From Firmicutes bacterium UBA6132 (GTDB taxonomy: Bacteria > Bacillota_A > Clostridia > Tissierellales > Sedimentibacteraceae): 49,776 bases of DNA. This document shows positions 1 through 9,061 of the stretch, piece by piece. The notes beneath the pieces were generated by a model. That model was not told the DNA's origin and did no database searches. It saw nothing but the letters and a program-made list of their open reading frames with translations. The DNA lies in assembly GCA_002435835.1 (NCBI GenBank), contig DIVM01000285.1, forward strand, positions 1 to 49,776, written 5' to 3'. The number at the start of each line of letters is the position of its first letter. Positions within the stretch are counted from its first letter, which is position 1. The translations under genes were made by a program, and so were the position numbers.

Positions 1-2
1 CA

Positions 3-74
3 ATAATTTTACTTGAATATTTTGATTCTAATAAAATTACTAGAAGAAATGGAAATGACAGAGTGCTATTTTAA
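3..74 (+). CDS. selB: SelB C-terminal fragment (selenocysteine-specific elongation factor), 5' end outside window
   Basis: An open frame enters from the left edge and ends at TAA 72-74, giving 23 residues that include LLEYFDSNKITRRNGNDRVL. This resembles the last winged-helix of bacterial SelB, where a 'LLEYFD..G.T.R.GD.RVL' pattern is usual. SelB delivers Sec-tRNA to UGA codons next to a SECIS element. The assignment rests on a short tail, but tRNA-Sec lies 5.5 kb downstream, which supports it. Only the end of the gene is visible, so domain completeness cannot be judged. Confidence 0.65.
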   Translation: MILLEYFDSNKITRRNGNDRVLF

Positions 75-140
75 TTGTAAATTTCATACATATATTATTC
101 AAATTTTGCATAATAGTTTTACTATATTGTAATATTTTTC

Positions 141-169
141 TTGACAATTCATAATATTCACGATAATAT
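141..169 (+). promoter_or_regulatory. Sigma-A type promoter for the response regulator
   Basis: TTGACA at 141-146, a 17-base spacer and TAATAT at 164-169 form a good vegetative promoter. The start codon of the response regulator lies about 50 bases downstream, after an AAGGAG ribosome site at 209-214. Confidence 0.65.
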
Positions 170-221
170 TATGATAAAAAGTTTATTTTTTGTAACAAAT
201 TAATTTTAAGGAGCACAATGG

Positions 222-905
222 ATGAAAGTATTGATTGTAGATGATGAGCTTTTACTTATTAAGAGTCTTAAATATAGTTTAGAACAAGACAGTTATGAAG
301 TAGACCAAGCTCTTAATGGAAATGAAGCTTTGAGAAAAGTAATTTCAGATGAATATGATATGATAATACTTGAACTAGTGCTTTCCGATATGGACGGATT
401 AGAAGTTTGTCAAAAAATAAGAGAAAAATCAAGCGTTCCCGTATTAATATTAACTGCTAAAGATGAAGATATGAATAAAATTTTGGGGTTAGAATATGGT
501 GCAGATGATTACATGACTAAACCTTTTAATATTTTAGAATTGAAAGCTAGGATTAAAGCAATTTTAAGAAGAACTAAGTCATCTAATCAAAAGAATAGTG
601 AACAAACAATTGTAGTTGATGATTTTATAATTAATGCATTGGGCAGAAAAGTAAGCTTAAATGGTCATGAAATAAATTTAACTGCAAAAGAATTCGATTT
701 GTTGCTTTTACTTACAACTAATCCTGGAAAAGTATTTTCAAGGGAAGAATTATTAGAAGTTATTTGGGGATATGAATATTTTGGTGATTTAAGAACTGTA
801 GATGTGCATGTTAGAAGATTAAGAGAAAAAATAGAGAATAATGCAGATAGTTATGAATACATTCTCACTAAATGGGGCGTTGGTTACTATTTCAGAAGTA
901 AATAA
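222..905 (+). CDS. Orphan OmpR/PhoB-family response regulator with Glu at the phospho-acceptor site
   Basis: A 227-residue two-domain regulator. The receiver domain (about 1-118) has the acidic pair D7-D8, the conserved Thr in ILTAKD and Lys in YMTKPF. The C-terminal part (about 128-225) is a winged-helix DNA-binding domain with the family pattern LTAKEFDLL and RTVDVHVRRLREKI. The position normally held by the phosphorylated Asp reads Glu (E51, codon GAA at 372-374, in IILELVLSDMDG), and the usual Pro two residues after the beta-3 strand is Ser. No histidine kinase gene is adjacent, and the gene stands alone between a promoter and a terminator. The ATG at 222 is chosen for its AAGGAG site; ATG 218 is out of frame. 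Target genes cannot be read from the sequence. Confidence 0.9.
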   Translation: MKVLIVDDELLLIKSLKYSLEQDSYEVDQALNGNEALRKVISDEYDMIILELVLSDMDGLEVCQKIREKSSVPVLILTAKDEDMNKILGLEYGADDYMTKPFNILELKARIKAILRRTKSSNQKNSEQTIVVDDFIINALGRKVSLNGHEINLTAKEFDLLLLLTTNPGKVFSREELLEVIWGYEYFGDLRTVDVHVRRLREKIENNADSYEYILTKWGVGYYFRSK

Positions 906-964
906 ATCTTTATGTGAATTAAATTATTTATTTGTATTTCAACGAATATAATATTATATAACAG

Positions 965-1012
965 AAATTAGCGTTTAAATTAAAATTTAATTTTTATGCT
1001 AATTTTTTTTTA
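965..1012 (+). terminator. Intrinsic terminator after the response regulator
   Basis: AAATTAGC at 965-972 pairs with GCTAATTT at 998-1005 around an AT-rich loop, and a run of Ts follows to 1010. It separates the regulator from the carAB transcription unit. Confidence 0.6.
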
Positions 1013-1022
1013 TAAATACATA

Positions 1023-1051
1023 TTGACAAAGCATAAAAATTATGGTATTTT
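1023..1051 (+). promoter_or_regulatory. Promoter of the carAB leader
   Basis: TTGACA at 1023-1028, a 17-base spacer and TATTTT at 1046-1051. Transcription from here gives a leader of roughly 215 bases before carA. That leader contains a small ORF and a terminator hairpin. Confidence 0.6.
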
Positions 1052-1090
1052 CTTATGTAGAAAATAAGTAAATTAATTAATGGAGAAAAA

Positions 1091-1189
1091 ATGCAAATTA
1101 ACACAGCCAAAATTTTAATAAAAGTTAATAAGGGTTTTTATAAAAAGAATTATAATTTTATTTATTTTAATTTTATTTTTAAGGAATAG
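1091..1189 (+). CDS. Candidate leader peptide of carAB (32 aa)
   Basis: The ATG at 1091 follows GGAG (1082-1085) at good spacing and opens a 32-codon frame that stops at TAG 1187-1189. The second half is very U-rich in the mRNA and codes mostly Phe, Tyr, Asn and Ile. The stop codon lies inside the 5' arm of the terminator hairpin at 1185-1230, so a ribosome finishing the ORF would prevent that hairpin from forming. The layout matches the E. coli pyrBI leader, where UTP-dependent pausing and a trailing ribosome control attenuation. A shorter alternative ORF starts at ATG 1080. Whether either is translated is inference. Confidence 0.4.
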   Translation: MQINTAKILIKVNKGFYKKNYNFIYFNFIFKE

Positions 1190-1230
1190 CTGTTTCACTT
1201 TTTAAAGAAAGTGTGATAGCTATTTTTTTT
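1185..1230 (+). terminator. Attenuator-type terminator in front of carA
   Basis: AATAGCT (1185-1191) pairs with AGCTATT (1218-1224) and CACTTT (1196-1201) with AAAGTG (1208-1213). Eight Ts (1223-1230) follow. The hairpin lies between the car promoter and carA with no gene of size before it, so it should act as a regulated attenuator rather than an end-of-gene terminator. Confidence 0.75.
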
Positions 1231-1275
1231 AAAATTAGCCAAATTTAAAATTTAATATAGATATTGGAGGTAAGT

Positions 1276-2340
1276 ATGAAAGGTAGAATAATACTTGAAA
1301 ATGGAATGATATTTGAAGGCGAATGCTTTGGTAAAATATCTGACTCAGTTGGTGAAGTCGTATTTAATACGGGAATGACAGGTTATCAAGAAATTTTAAC
1401 TGACCCTTCCTATTATGGACAAATTGTTACTATGACATATCCCTTAATAGGAAATTATGGTATAAACTTAGATGACTCTCAATCAAAAGGCCCAAAAGTT
1501 AAAGGGTTTATAGTTAGAGAAATATGTAAAGAACCAAATAATTTTAGATGTGAAATTGATTTGGACGTTTATTTAAAACAAAACAATATTATGGGTATTG
1601 AAAAAATAGACACAAGACAGCTTACTAAAATAATTAGAGAAACTGGTACCATGAAAGGAATTTTAACAACTAAAGAATTATCAGAAAGTGAAATAAAAGA
1701 ATACTTTAATAATTTTAATAATAGTGATGCAGTTCAGAATGTTACACCAAATGAAATTAAAACAATTGGAGACGGAGATTTGCATATTGGAATAATAGAT
1801 TTTGGTATAAAACAAAATATAATTAATTCATTTCTTCAAAAAAAATGTAAACTTACTATTTTTCCTGCAAATACAAAGGCAGAAGAAATTTTAGAACACA
1901 ATTTACACGGTATATTTCTTTCAAACGGACCTGGCGATCCTTCTGATTTATTGGATGTAATAGAAAATGTAAAAATATTAATAAAACATAAACCAGTAAC
2001 AGGAATTTGTTTAGGACATCAATTAATTTCTCTTGCATTAGGTGCTAAAACAACAAAAATGAAATTTGGGCACAGAGGAGGAAATCATGCGGTTAAAAAT
2101 TTGTTGACTGGTAAAGTTACAATTACTTCTCAGAATCATGGTTATATGGTTGAAAAAGAAAGTTTAACCGATGACATGATTGTAACTCATGTTAATATTA
2201 ATGATGATACTATTGAGGGAATCAAGCATAAAACATTGCCTGTAATGTGTATTCAATATCATCCAGAAGCATGCCCAGGACCACATGATTCAAACATAAT
2301 ATTTGATGATTTCATAAATTTATATAAAGGAGCTAACTAA
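1276..2340 (+). CDS. carA: Carbamoyl-phosphate synthase small (glutaminase) subunit
   Basis: A 354-residue protein that hydrolyses glutamine and passes ammonia to CarB for carbamoyl phosphate, the precursor of pyrimidines and arginine. The N-terminal CPSase small domain covers roughly residues 1-140. The class I glutamine amidotransferase domain has the nucleophile C245 in GICLGHQ and the H329/E331 pair in QYHPEA. The ATG at 1276 is preferred over an in-frame TTG at 1264 because that TTG overlaps the GGAGG ribosome site (1266-1270). It ends one base before carB, so the two subunits are co-translated. The upstream attenuator suggests control by pyrimidine supply. Confidence 0.95.
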   Translation: MKGRIILENGMIFEGECFGKISDSVGEVVFNTGMTGYQEILTDPSYYGQIVTMTYPLIGNYGINLDDSQSKGPKVKGFIVREICKEPNNFRCEIDLDVYLKQNNIMGIEKIDTRQLTKIIRETGTMKGILTTKELSESEIKEYFNNFNNSDAVQNVTPNEIKTIGDGDLHIGIIDFGIKQNIINSFLQKKCKLTIFPANTKAEEILEHNLHGIFLSNGPGDPSDLLDVIENVKILIKHKPVTGICLGHQLISLALGAKTTKMKFGHRGGNHAVKNLLTGKVTITSQNHGYMVEKESLTDDMIVTHVNINDDTIEGIKHKTLPVMCIQYHPEACPGPHDSNIIFDDFINLYKGAN

Positions 2341-2341
2341 A

Positions 2342-5300
2342 ATGGGTTTAGATAAAAGTATAAAAAAAGTATTAGTAATTGGTTCAGGACCTATTATCAT
2401 AGGTCAAGCCGCCGAGTTTGATTATTCAGGTACGCAAGCTTGTCGTTCTTTAAAAGAAGAAGGAATAGAAACTGTATTAATAAATTCTAATCCAGCAACT
2501 ATTATGACGGATAAAGAAATAGCAGACAAAGTTTATATAGAACCATTGACTGTAGAATATATAGAAAAAATTATTGCAAAAGAAAGACCTGATAGCGTAA
2601 TAGCAGGAATGGGAGGACAAACAGGTCTTAACTTAACTGTAGAACTTCATGATAAAGGCATACTTGATAAATATAATGTTCGTGTTATAGGAACTTCTGT
2701 TGAATCTATAAAAATTGGTGAAGACAGAGAGTTGTTCAAAGATATGATGAATAAAATTGGGGAGCCAATAGTTGATTCTGAAATAGTGACGGATATGGAA
2801 AGTGGTAAAAAAGTTGCTAACAGAATTGGATATCCTATAATAATACGACCTGCTTATACTCTTGGAGGTACAGGTGGCGGAATTGCTAATAATGAAGAAG
2901 AACTTGTTGAAATATTATCAGCTGGACTTCAATTGAGTATGAACAAACAGGTTTTGATTGAGAAAAGCATTAAAGGTTGGAAAGAAATAGAATATGAAGT
3001 AATGCGTGATAAAAATGGGACTTGCATAACTATTTGTAATATGGAAAACTTTGATCCTGTTGGAGTTCATACAGGGGACAGTATAGTTGTAGCACCTTCT
3101 CAAACTTTATCAGATGTGGAATATCAGATGCTAAGAACTGCATCAATTAAAATAATAGATGCAATAAAAATAGAAGGTGGTTGCAATGTTCAGCTTGCGT
3201 TAAATCCTAAAAACTTTGAATATGCTATAATAGAAATAAATCCGAGAGTTAGTCGTTCATCAGCATTAGCGTCAAAAGCAACAGGTTATCCTATTGCAAA
3301 AGTAGCAACTAAAATTGCACTTGGATATAATTTAGAGGAAATAGAAAATTCAGTTACAAAGAAAACTTCAGCTGCATTTGAACCAACTCTTGATTATGTT
3401 GTTTTAAAAATTCCTAAATGGCCTTTTGATAAGTTTTTTAATGCTAAAAGAAGTCTTGGAACAAAAATGATGGCAACTGGTGAAGTTATGGCCATAGGAA
3501 ATAATTTTGAATCAGCTTTATTAAAAGCTGTACGTTCCCTTGAAATAAAACAATACTCTCTATATTTAAAAACTGCTGCACTTGTTAGCACGACAGAGAT
3601 AAAAGCAAGAATTCAAACACCTGATGATGAAAGGATGTTTTATTTAGCAGAATTAATCAGAAGAGGTTATAGAATAGATAAAATTTCTGAATTAACAGGT
3701 ATAGATGAATTTTTCTTAAACAAAATATTAAACATAGTTGAAGAAGAAGAATTTTTAAGAAATGCTAATTTATCAGATTTAGATTTTAATTATCTGAAAA
3801 AACTTAAAAAAATGGGATTTTCTGATAAAGGAATTGCAGATTTCTTAAATGTAAATCCAAATGATATTTATAATTTAAGAGTAAAATATAATTTAAAAGC
3901 AGTTTATAAAATGGTGGACACATGTGGAGGAGAATTTGAAGCTGTATCACCTTACTATTATTCCACATATGATGAATATGACGAAGTAAAAATATCTGAT
4001 AAAAAGAAAATATTAGTAATTGGTTCAGGACCTATAAGAATTGGCCAAGGCGTTGAATTTGATTATTGTTCAGTGCACAGTATATTCGCATTAAAAAAAT
4101 GTGGAATAGAAACAATTATAGTAAATAACAATCCTGAAACAGTAAGCACGGATTTTGACATAGCGGATAAATTATACTTTGAACCTTTAACTGAAGAAGA
4201 TGTTTTAAATATTATAGAAAAAGAAAATCCAAACGGTGTAATATTGCAGTTTGGCGGACAAACAGCGATTAAGCTTGCAAACTTCTTTAAAGAAAAAAAC
4301 ATTCCTATTTTAGGTACCGACCCTGAACAAATAGATGTTGCAGAAGATAGGGAAAAATTTGAAGAAATTTTGGAATCTTTAAATGTAAAAAGACCAAAAG
4401 GAAAAGCGGTATTAAATTTACAAGATGGATTAAAAGTTGCCGATAAAATAGGATTTCCAGTTTTAGTAAGACCTTCATATGTATTAGGGGGTCAAGGTAT
4501 GGAAATAACTTATTCAAATGAAGAACTCACAACTTATTTAAATAATGCTTTTAAATTAACAAAAACCCCAATTTTAATAGATAAATATTTAGTGGGACGT
4601 GAAATTGAAGTTGATGCAATTTGTGATGGAGAAGATATTTTAATACCAGGTATTATGGAACATTTAGAAAGAGCTGGAGTTCACTCAGGAGATAGTATTT
4701 CAATATATCCTCCTATAAATGTAAGTGAAGAAACTAAAATTAAATTAGCAGAAATAACTAAAAAAATAGCAAACGCATTAAAAACAGTTGGAATGGTTAA
4801 TATACAGTTTATAGAATTTGAAAATGAACTTTATATAATTGAAGTTAATCCTCGTTCATCAAGAACAGTTCCATATATAAGCAAAGTAACTAATATCCCA
4901 ATGATTGAACTTGCTACAAGAGTAATGCTTGGCGAAAAATTAAAGGATATAGGATATGGAACAGGTTTATATAAAGAAGCTGAATTAACAGCAATAAAAG
5001 TTCCTGTATTTTCAACTCAAAAGCTTGAAGGTGTTGATGTAAACTTAGGACCAGAAATGAAATCAACTGGAGAAGTTTTAGGAATAGGAAAAACTTATGT
5101 AGAAAGCTTGTATAAAGGGTTTATTGCAGCAGGTGTGAAAATTCCTGATAAAAATAAAAAAATCCTCGCAACTATAAAAGATAGGGATAAAGAAAACTTT
5201 AAGGATATTGCGTTAAAATTAAATAAATTAGGTTATAGCTTTGTTGCAACTGAAAAAACTGCTTTGTATTTACAAACAATTGGTATAGAAGCAGAAACGG

Positions 5301-5551
5301 TTAAAAAGATTAATGAAGGTAAACCAAATATATTAGATTATATAAAAAGTGGAGAAATTGGTTTAGCAATAGATATACCAACAAAAGCAAATGACAAAAA
5401 ACGTGATGGTTTTAGAATAAGAAGGACTTCAGTAGAAGCATCTATTAATGTTTTAACATCATTAGATACTGCAGCTGCGATGATTGAAATAATGGAAGCG
5501 CATTTAACCCTTAATGATACAGATGTTTATAATATTTCTTTAATAAATTAA
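2342..5551 (+). CDS. carB: Carbamoyl-phosphate synthase large subunit
   Basis: A full-length 1069-residue protein with the two homologous ATP-grasp halves, each opening with a VIGSGPI nucleotide-binding segment (near residues 13 and 562). The first half makes carboxyphosphate and carbamate, and the second phosphorylates carbamate. Between them lies the oligomerisation region. The last ~130 residues form the MGS-like allosteric domain that binds UMP or ornithine in characterised homologues. It follows carA by one base, with the ribosome site AAAGGAG inside the end of carA. No terminator is evident after it; the next unit is tRNA-Sec with its own promoter. Confidence 0.96.
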   Translation: MGLDKSIKKVLVIGSGPIIIGQAAEFDYSGTQACRSLKEEGIETVLINSNPATIMTDKEIADKVYIEPLTVEYIEKIIAKERPDSVIAGMGGQTGLNLTVELHDKGILDKYNVRVIGTSVESIKIGEDRELFKDMMNKIGEPIVDSEIVTDMESGKKVANRIGYPIIIRPAYTLGGTGGGIANNEEELVEILSAGLQLSMNKQVLIEKSIKGWKEIEYEVMRDKNGTCITICNMENFDPVGVHTGDSIVVAPSQTLSDVEYQMLRTASIKIIDAIKIEGGCNVQLALNPKNFEYAIIEINPRVSRSSALASKATGYPIAKVATKIALGYNLEEIENSVTKKTSAAFEPTLDYVVLKIPKWPFDKFFNAKRSLGTKMMATGEVMAIGNNFESALLKAVRSLEIKQYSLYLKTAALVSTTEIKARIQTPDDERMFYLAELIRRGYRIDKISELTGIDEFFLNKILNIVEEEEFLRNANLSDLDFNYLKKLKKMGFSDKGIADFLNVNPNDIYNLRVKYNLKAVYKMVDTCGGEFEAVSPYYYSTYDEYDEVKISDKKKILVIGSGPIRIGQGVEFDYCSVHSIFALKKCGIETIIVNNNPETVSTDFDIADKLYFEPLTEEDVLNIIEKENPNGVILQFGGQTAIKLANFFKEKNIPILGTDPEQIDVAEDREKFEEILESLNVKRPKGKAVLNLQDGLKVADKIGFPVLVRPSYVLGGQGMEITYSNEELTTYLNNAFKLTKTPILIDKYLVGREIEVDAICDGEDILIPGIMEHLERAGVHSGDSISIYPPINVSEETKIKLAEITKKIANALKTVGMVNIQFIEFENELYIIEVNPRSSRTVPYISKVTNIPMIELATRVMLGEKLKDIGYGTGLYKEAELTAIKVPVFSTQKLEGVDVNLGPEMKSTGEVLGIGKTYVESLYKGFIAAGVKIPDKNKKILATIKDRDKENFKDIALKLNKLGYSFVATEKTALYLQTIGIEAETVKKINEGKPNILDYIKSGEIGLAIDIPTKANDKKRDGFRIRRTSVEASINVLTSLDTAAAMIEIMEAHLTLNDTDVYNISLIN

Positions 5552-5558
5552 AAATAAC

Positions 5559-5587
5559 TTGCAAAGTTTGTAGAAGTATGATACAAT
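5559..5587 (+). promoter_or_regulatory. Promoter of tRNA-Sec
   Basis: TTGCAA at 5559-5564, a 17-base spacer and TACAAT at 5582-5587, ending 10 bases before the mature 5' end of the tRNA. Confidence 0.6.
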
Positions 5588-5597
5588 CATTATTGAT

Positions 5598-5693
5598 GGG
5601 GATAGATGGGTTCTGGTGTGCCTCCTGGTCTTCAAAATCAGTCGCGGGGCGGTATACGTCCTGGGTGGGTTCGATTCCCACATATTCCCGCCA
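5598..5693 (+). tRNA. selC: tRNA-Sec (anticodon UCA), CCA encoded
   Basis: A 96-base tRNA with the features of the selenocysteine class: an extended acceptor (GGGGATAG with ATATTCCC, one G-A mismatch at the eighth pair), a long variable arm, and the anticodon loop CTTCAAA with TCA at 5632-5634. The T arm is GTGGG-TTCGATT-CCCAC, followed by discriminator G and encoded CCA at 5691-5693. It reads UGA during selenoprotein synthesis. The SelB tail at the window start fits the same system. No terminator follows; an AAGGAG ribosome site begins four bases after CCA, so it appears to be co-transcribed with the next two genes. Confidence 0.95.
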
Positions 5694-5708
5694 ATAAGGA
5701 GAATAGCG

Positions 5709-6089
5709 ATGCATAGAAATGTATTGGTATGTGTAACTCAACAGAAAACATGCGAGAACTTAATTAGATTAGGTGTTAAGTTGTTAAATGAAGTTTCATC
5801 TGACGGAAACTCTAATCTTTATGTTATTCATGTTGTAAATGAAAAAGACAAACTTTTGTATAACTTAAGTGATGGAGATGCTATAGAGTATTTGTTCGAA
5901 ATTACTAAAGAAGTTGGAGCAAGTTTAGTCGTTAAAAGATCAAAAGATGTTATTCAAACAATAGCTGATTTTGCATTAGAAAAAGAAATAACGCATGTTG
6001 TTATTGGAAGTTCTAATGTTCAAGATTCATCAAAATCATTTTTAGGCAAGCTTAAAAGAAAATTGTTCGGTGTAGAAATTATTATGTAG
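5709..6089 (+). CDS. Universal-stress-protein-like (KdpD-type USP) domain protein
   Basis: A 126-residue soluble protein with the alternating beta/alpha pattern of the UspA fold, beginning with a VLVCVTQQ strand. The C-terminal THVVIGSSN segment resembles the nucleotide-binding loop of the KdpD USP domain. The substrate is unknown. The ATG at 5709 is chosen because AAGGAG (5697-5702) sits just upstream; a longer frame reading back from here would run through tRNA-Sec and is rejected. It follows the tRNA by 15 bases and precedes the DUF1232 gene by 13, so the three form one unit. Confidence 0.75.
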   Translation: MHRNVLVCVTQQKTCENLIRLGVKLLNEVSSDGNSNLYVIHVVNEKDKLLYNLSDGDAIEYLFEITKEVGASLVVKRSKDVIQTIADFALEKEITHVVIGSSNVQDSSKSFLGKLKRKLFGVEIIM

Positions 6090-6102
6090 CAAAAGGTAAA
6101 TT

Positions 6103-6462
6103 ATGAATATTATATCAAAACTATCTTTAATTTTTAAATTTGTTTTTGATAAACAAATTCCTTTAAAACATAAATGGTGGATATTAATTCCATTAATTTA
6201 TATATTGAGTCCAATTGACTTAATTCCTGCACCAATTTTTGGATTTAGTGTTGTAGATGATATTGTAATGATTGTATATCTCTTGTCCGTTGTTAATGAA
6301 AAAACTACAAAGTATAATTACAACCAGCAAGATCAATCAGAAAAAAAAGAACAAACTAAAACTAAAGATCGATTTTTTAACAAAAATAATTATAACAGTA
6401 AAAACGATAATAAAGAAATTATCGAGGGTGTTGAATATAAAGTAGAAAAAGATGATGAATAA
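6103..6462 (+). CDS. DUF1232 (YkvA-like) membrane protein
   Basis: A 119-residue protein with the DUF1232 signature: a hydrophobic segment followed by LSPIDLIPAP and VVDDIVM. One or two membrane segments cover about residues 25-65. The rest is a charged, Asn/Lys-rich cytosolic tail that looks disordered. The family has no established function. It ends the short tRNA-Sec operon and is followed by a strong terminator. Confidence 0.75.
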   Translation: MNIISKLSLIFKFVFDKQIPLKHKWWILIPLIYILSPIDLIPAPIFGFSVVDDIVMIVYLLSVVNEKTTKYNYNQQDQSEKKEQTKTKDRFFNKNNYNSKNDNKEIIEGVEYKVEKDDE

Positions 6463-6472
6463 GTAGAATTTA

Positions 6473-6499
6473 AGGTCGCAAAAGCGACCTGTTTTTTTT
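6473..6499 (+). terminator. Strong intrinsic terminator ending the tRNA-Sec operon
   Basis: AGGTCGC (6473-6479), loop AAAA, GCGACCT (6484-6490), then G and eight Ts. This is the first clear terminator downstream of tRNA-Sec. Confidence 0.85.
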
Positions 6500-6577
6500 A
6501 TAAAAAACATTTTCATTTCTTAATAATTATGTTAAAATGTAAAAGAGTTTAGAGTTAAAAATAGGGGGAGTGAACGG

Positions 6578-8149
6578 ATGAAGAACAATTATAAGATTAT
6601 TCGTACAATATTTGAAAATGCATTCCAAAGAGTTTTAGAGTGCAAAGATGATAAGACCGATGAAATCTTTTACAGCAATGTAATAATGAATAAAAAAGTA
6701 ATTAATCTTATAAATTTAGAAAATTTAAGTTCCCTAAATTCTAATGTAATAGAAAGTTATTGCACAAATGACCGTTTATACATATTTACAAATCAGTTAA
6801 AATCTTACGCAAAATCTCTAAGGGAATATACGTTAAATAATGAATTAACAATAAAACAGCAATTTGATTTAACAAAAAAAATAATAGAATTATCAATTAA
6901 TACTTTTAATATGACAGATGTTGTTCAAAAGAAAATTCTCGATTTAGATAAAATATTTGTTGATAGTAAAGGTGAATTATTAGTTGATTTAAATCTTGTT
7001 TTTGAACAAGAATATGATATCAGCAATAATGAAACTTTTAAATCCATTGGTAATATGATTCATTTCATATTTTCAAAAACAGAAATAGAAGATTACAACA
7101 TTTCTGAACTCGTACCTCCTGATATATTAAAAATAATAGTAAGATTGTTAACTCAAGAATATATGCATCCAAAAGATGCTTTAAGAGAATTGTTAAATTC
7201 ACCTATTTTTAATATGATTACAAGTTTTTCTTCGAAGGAAAATAAAAAAGTAGAAAATAAAATAAAAAATACGGTAATAGATGATTTGAAAAAGTCAAAT
7301 ATTATTATAAGTAATGAATTCGACAAAGATGAAAATGAAAAAAAAGAAGTAAATGAAATTAAAAATCAAAGAAATAAGAAAGCAGTTATGGAAGCTGCAT
7401 TAGGTGAAATAGAAACCACTAAAATATTTAATGACGAAATTCAGGACAAAGTTATTTTTGATATTTATTTAAATGATGAAGAAGAAAATGTAGAAGAAGA
7501 TGAAGATAACAAATTTAGTTTTATAAAAGATAATTTTATTTTAAAAGCGATTTTGTCCATAGTTTTAGTTATTTTTATATTATTAGCAGGAAAATTTTTA
7601 ATAAATAAATTTAAAGAATCAAAAGAAGTATCTTCTAATTTAAATAATGTAAATATTAATGAAGAAAATAGTAATGCAAATAATAGCACTGAACAAGTTG
7701 ATATAGATTCAGTAAACAAATATTTAAATGATGAATTAATTAAAAATTCAGGTTATACAGGTGATGTTGCTATAGAAGATAAAGAAATATATGTTGAAGG
7801 TAGCAAATCTTTATTGATAAACAATAAAGCAAATGATATTAAAAAAGCTTTATTTGCAACAGTTAATTTTAAGAATGAAAGTAATAAATATATGTTAGAA
7901 AAACAAATAGCTATTTCTGCTAAAGCAAAGTCTGAAAAAGATGTAACTGCTTCAGTTGTTTTAGAAGCATATAAAGATAATAAAATAATTTCTACATTTA
8001 AATCTAATATAAAAATATATAATGATATATGGTCACAAATTTTAATTCCTGTTAATATGGCAGATGCAGATTCATTAAATGTTTACATAGAATATGAAGG
8101 CGAAAACAAAATATGGATTGACTCGTTATTAATTGATGTTGTTAAATAA
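6578..8149 (+). CDS. Bitopic membrane protein: pseudokinase-like cytosolic domain, TM helix, carbohydrate-binding-like ectodomain
   Basis: A 523-residue protein. The first ~215 residues follow the secondary-structure rhythm of a protein kinase (a hinge-like DRLYIFTN, then DKIFVDSKGELLVDLNLVF where catalytic and DFG loops would lie), but no glycine loop, HRD or DFG is seen, so any kinase relation would be catalytically dead. A charged linker follows. One membrane helix lies near 319-341. The outer part (about 378-523) has a jelly-roll-like pattern resembling CBM_4_9 or galactose-binding domains, ending IWIDSLLIDVV. The gene is monocistronic with a GGGGGAG site. The domain calls are inference from pattern; no family name is recognised with certainty. 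Confidence 0.5.
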   Translation: MKNNYKIIRTIFENAFQRVLECKDDKTDEIFYSNVIMNKKVINLINLENLSSLNSNVIESYCTNDRLYIFTNQLKSYAKSLREYTLNNELTIKQQFDLTKKIIELSINTFNMTDVVQKKILDLDKIFVDSKGELLVDLNLVFEQEYDISNNETFKSIGNMIHFIFSKTEIEDYNISELVPPDILKIIVRLLTQEYMHPKDALRELLNSPIFNMITSFSSKENKKVENKIKNTVIDDLKKSNIIISNEFDKDENEKKEVNEIKNQRNKKAVMEAALGEIETTKIFNDEIQDKVIFDIYLNDEEENVEEDEDNKFSFIKDNFILKAILSIVLVIFILLAGKFLINKFKESKEVSSNLNNVNINEENSNANNSTEQVDIDSVNKYLNDELIKNSGYTGDVAIEDKEIYVEGSKSLLINNKANDIKKALFATVNFKNESNKYMLEKQIAISAKAKSEKDVTASVVLEAYKDNKIISTFKSNIKIYNDIWSQILIPVNMADADSLNVYIEYEGENKIWIDSLLIDVVK

Positions 8150-8182
8150 AAAAATTAAGCAACATAATATATATTTTAAAAT

Positions 8183-8219
8183 AAAAAGTTTTACGTATAT
8201 TATATGTAAAACTTTTTTT
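8183..8219 (+). terminator. Intrinsic terminator after the pseudokinase-like gene
   Basis: AAAAAGTTTTAC (8183-8194) pairs with GTAAAACTTTTT (8206-8217) around an AT loop, and the T run continues to 8219. Confidence 0.75.
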
Positions 8220-8362
8220 ACCATTTTTTATTATTTTAGTAAAATTTTTGAACTTTTTTAATTTAAATTACGTCTTATTAAGTGGTTATCATTAATCATA
8301 CAAAACCAAAATTAAATATTATTATAAAACTAATTGATATTTAAACAGGAGGCAAAATAAAT

Positions 8363-9061
8363 TTGATTAAAATAAAGAATTTATCTAAATTGTATAAGTC
8401 AGGCCAAATTCAAGTAGAAGCTTTAAAAAATATTTCAATTGATATTGAAAAAGGGGAATTTGTTTCCATAATGGGTCCATCAGGTTCCGGAAAATCCACT
8501 CTTTTAAACATCATAGGGTGCTTGGATCATGCAACGGATGGAACTTATGAACTTTCAGGGAACCGGGTGGACGAATTAAGCGATTCTAAAATGTCTGAAA
8601 TAAGAAATTTATTCATTGGATTTGTTTTTCAGAATTTTCATTTGTTACCCAGAATGTCAGCAATAAGGAATGTGGAAATACCTCTTATTTATAGAGGTAT
8701 GAACAAAAATAAAAGAAAAGAACTTTCTGAGCAAGCTTTGGTGATGGTAGGTCTTGAAGATAGAATGCATCATTTACCTTCACAACTTTCAGGAGGACAA
8801 CAACAGAGAGTTGCAATAGCAAGAGCTTTAGTAGGTAGCCCATCTATTATTCTTGCTGATGAACCAACAGGAGCACTTGATACTAAAAATGGAAATATGT
8901 TGATGGATTTATTCGTAAAATTAAATGAGGAAAATGGTATTACTATAGTTCAAGTTACACATGAAGAAGATATCGCAAATTATGGAAAAAGAATATTAAG
9001 GTTAGTAGATGGTGAAATAGTGATGGACACTAAAAAGCAGTGGAGGGAAAAAAATGTATAA
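8363..9061 (+). CDS. MacB/LolD-type ABC transporter ATPase
   Basis: A 232-residue ATPase with Walker [11 protein letters not shown]-loop [10 protein letters not shown], signature LSGGQQQR, Walker B IILADEP and switch His in VTHE. This pattern is typical of the MacB/LolD/FtsE subgroup, which powers mechanotransmission permeases rather than substrate import. The TTG start at 8363 is supported by AGGAGG at 8347-8352. It overlaps the membrane fusion gene by 8 bases and heads a three-gene operon. The substrate, possibly a peptide, antibiotic or lipoprotein, cannot be read from the sequence. Confidence 0.92.
   Translation: MIKIKNLSKLYKSGQIQVEALKNISIDIEKGEFVSIMGPSGSGKSTLLNIIGCLDHATDGTYELSGNRVDELSDSKMSEIRNLFIGFVFQNFHLLPRMSAIRNVEIPLIYRGMNKNKRKELSEQALVMVGLEDRMHHLPSQLSGGQQQRVAIARALVGSPSIILADEPTGALDTKNGNMLMDLFVKLNEENGITIVQVTHEEDIANYGKRILRLVDGEIVMDTKKQWREKNV

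Noticed and set aside
1264..1275. TTG start for carA four codons upstream
   Set aside because: It overlaps the GGAGG ribosome site of ATG 1276.
5616..5708. Reading frame of the USP-like gene extending back through tRNA-Sec
   Set aside because: The extension is antisense to nothing but lies wholly on the tRNA, and ATG 5709 has a proper ribosome site.
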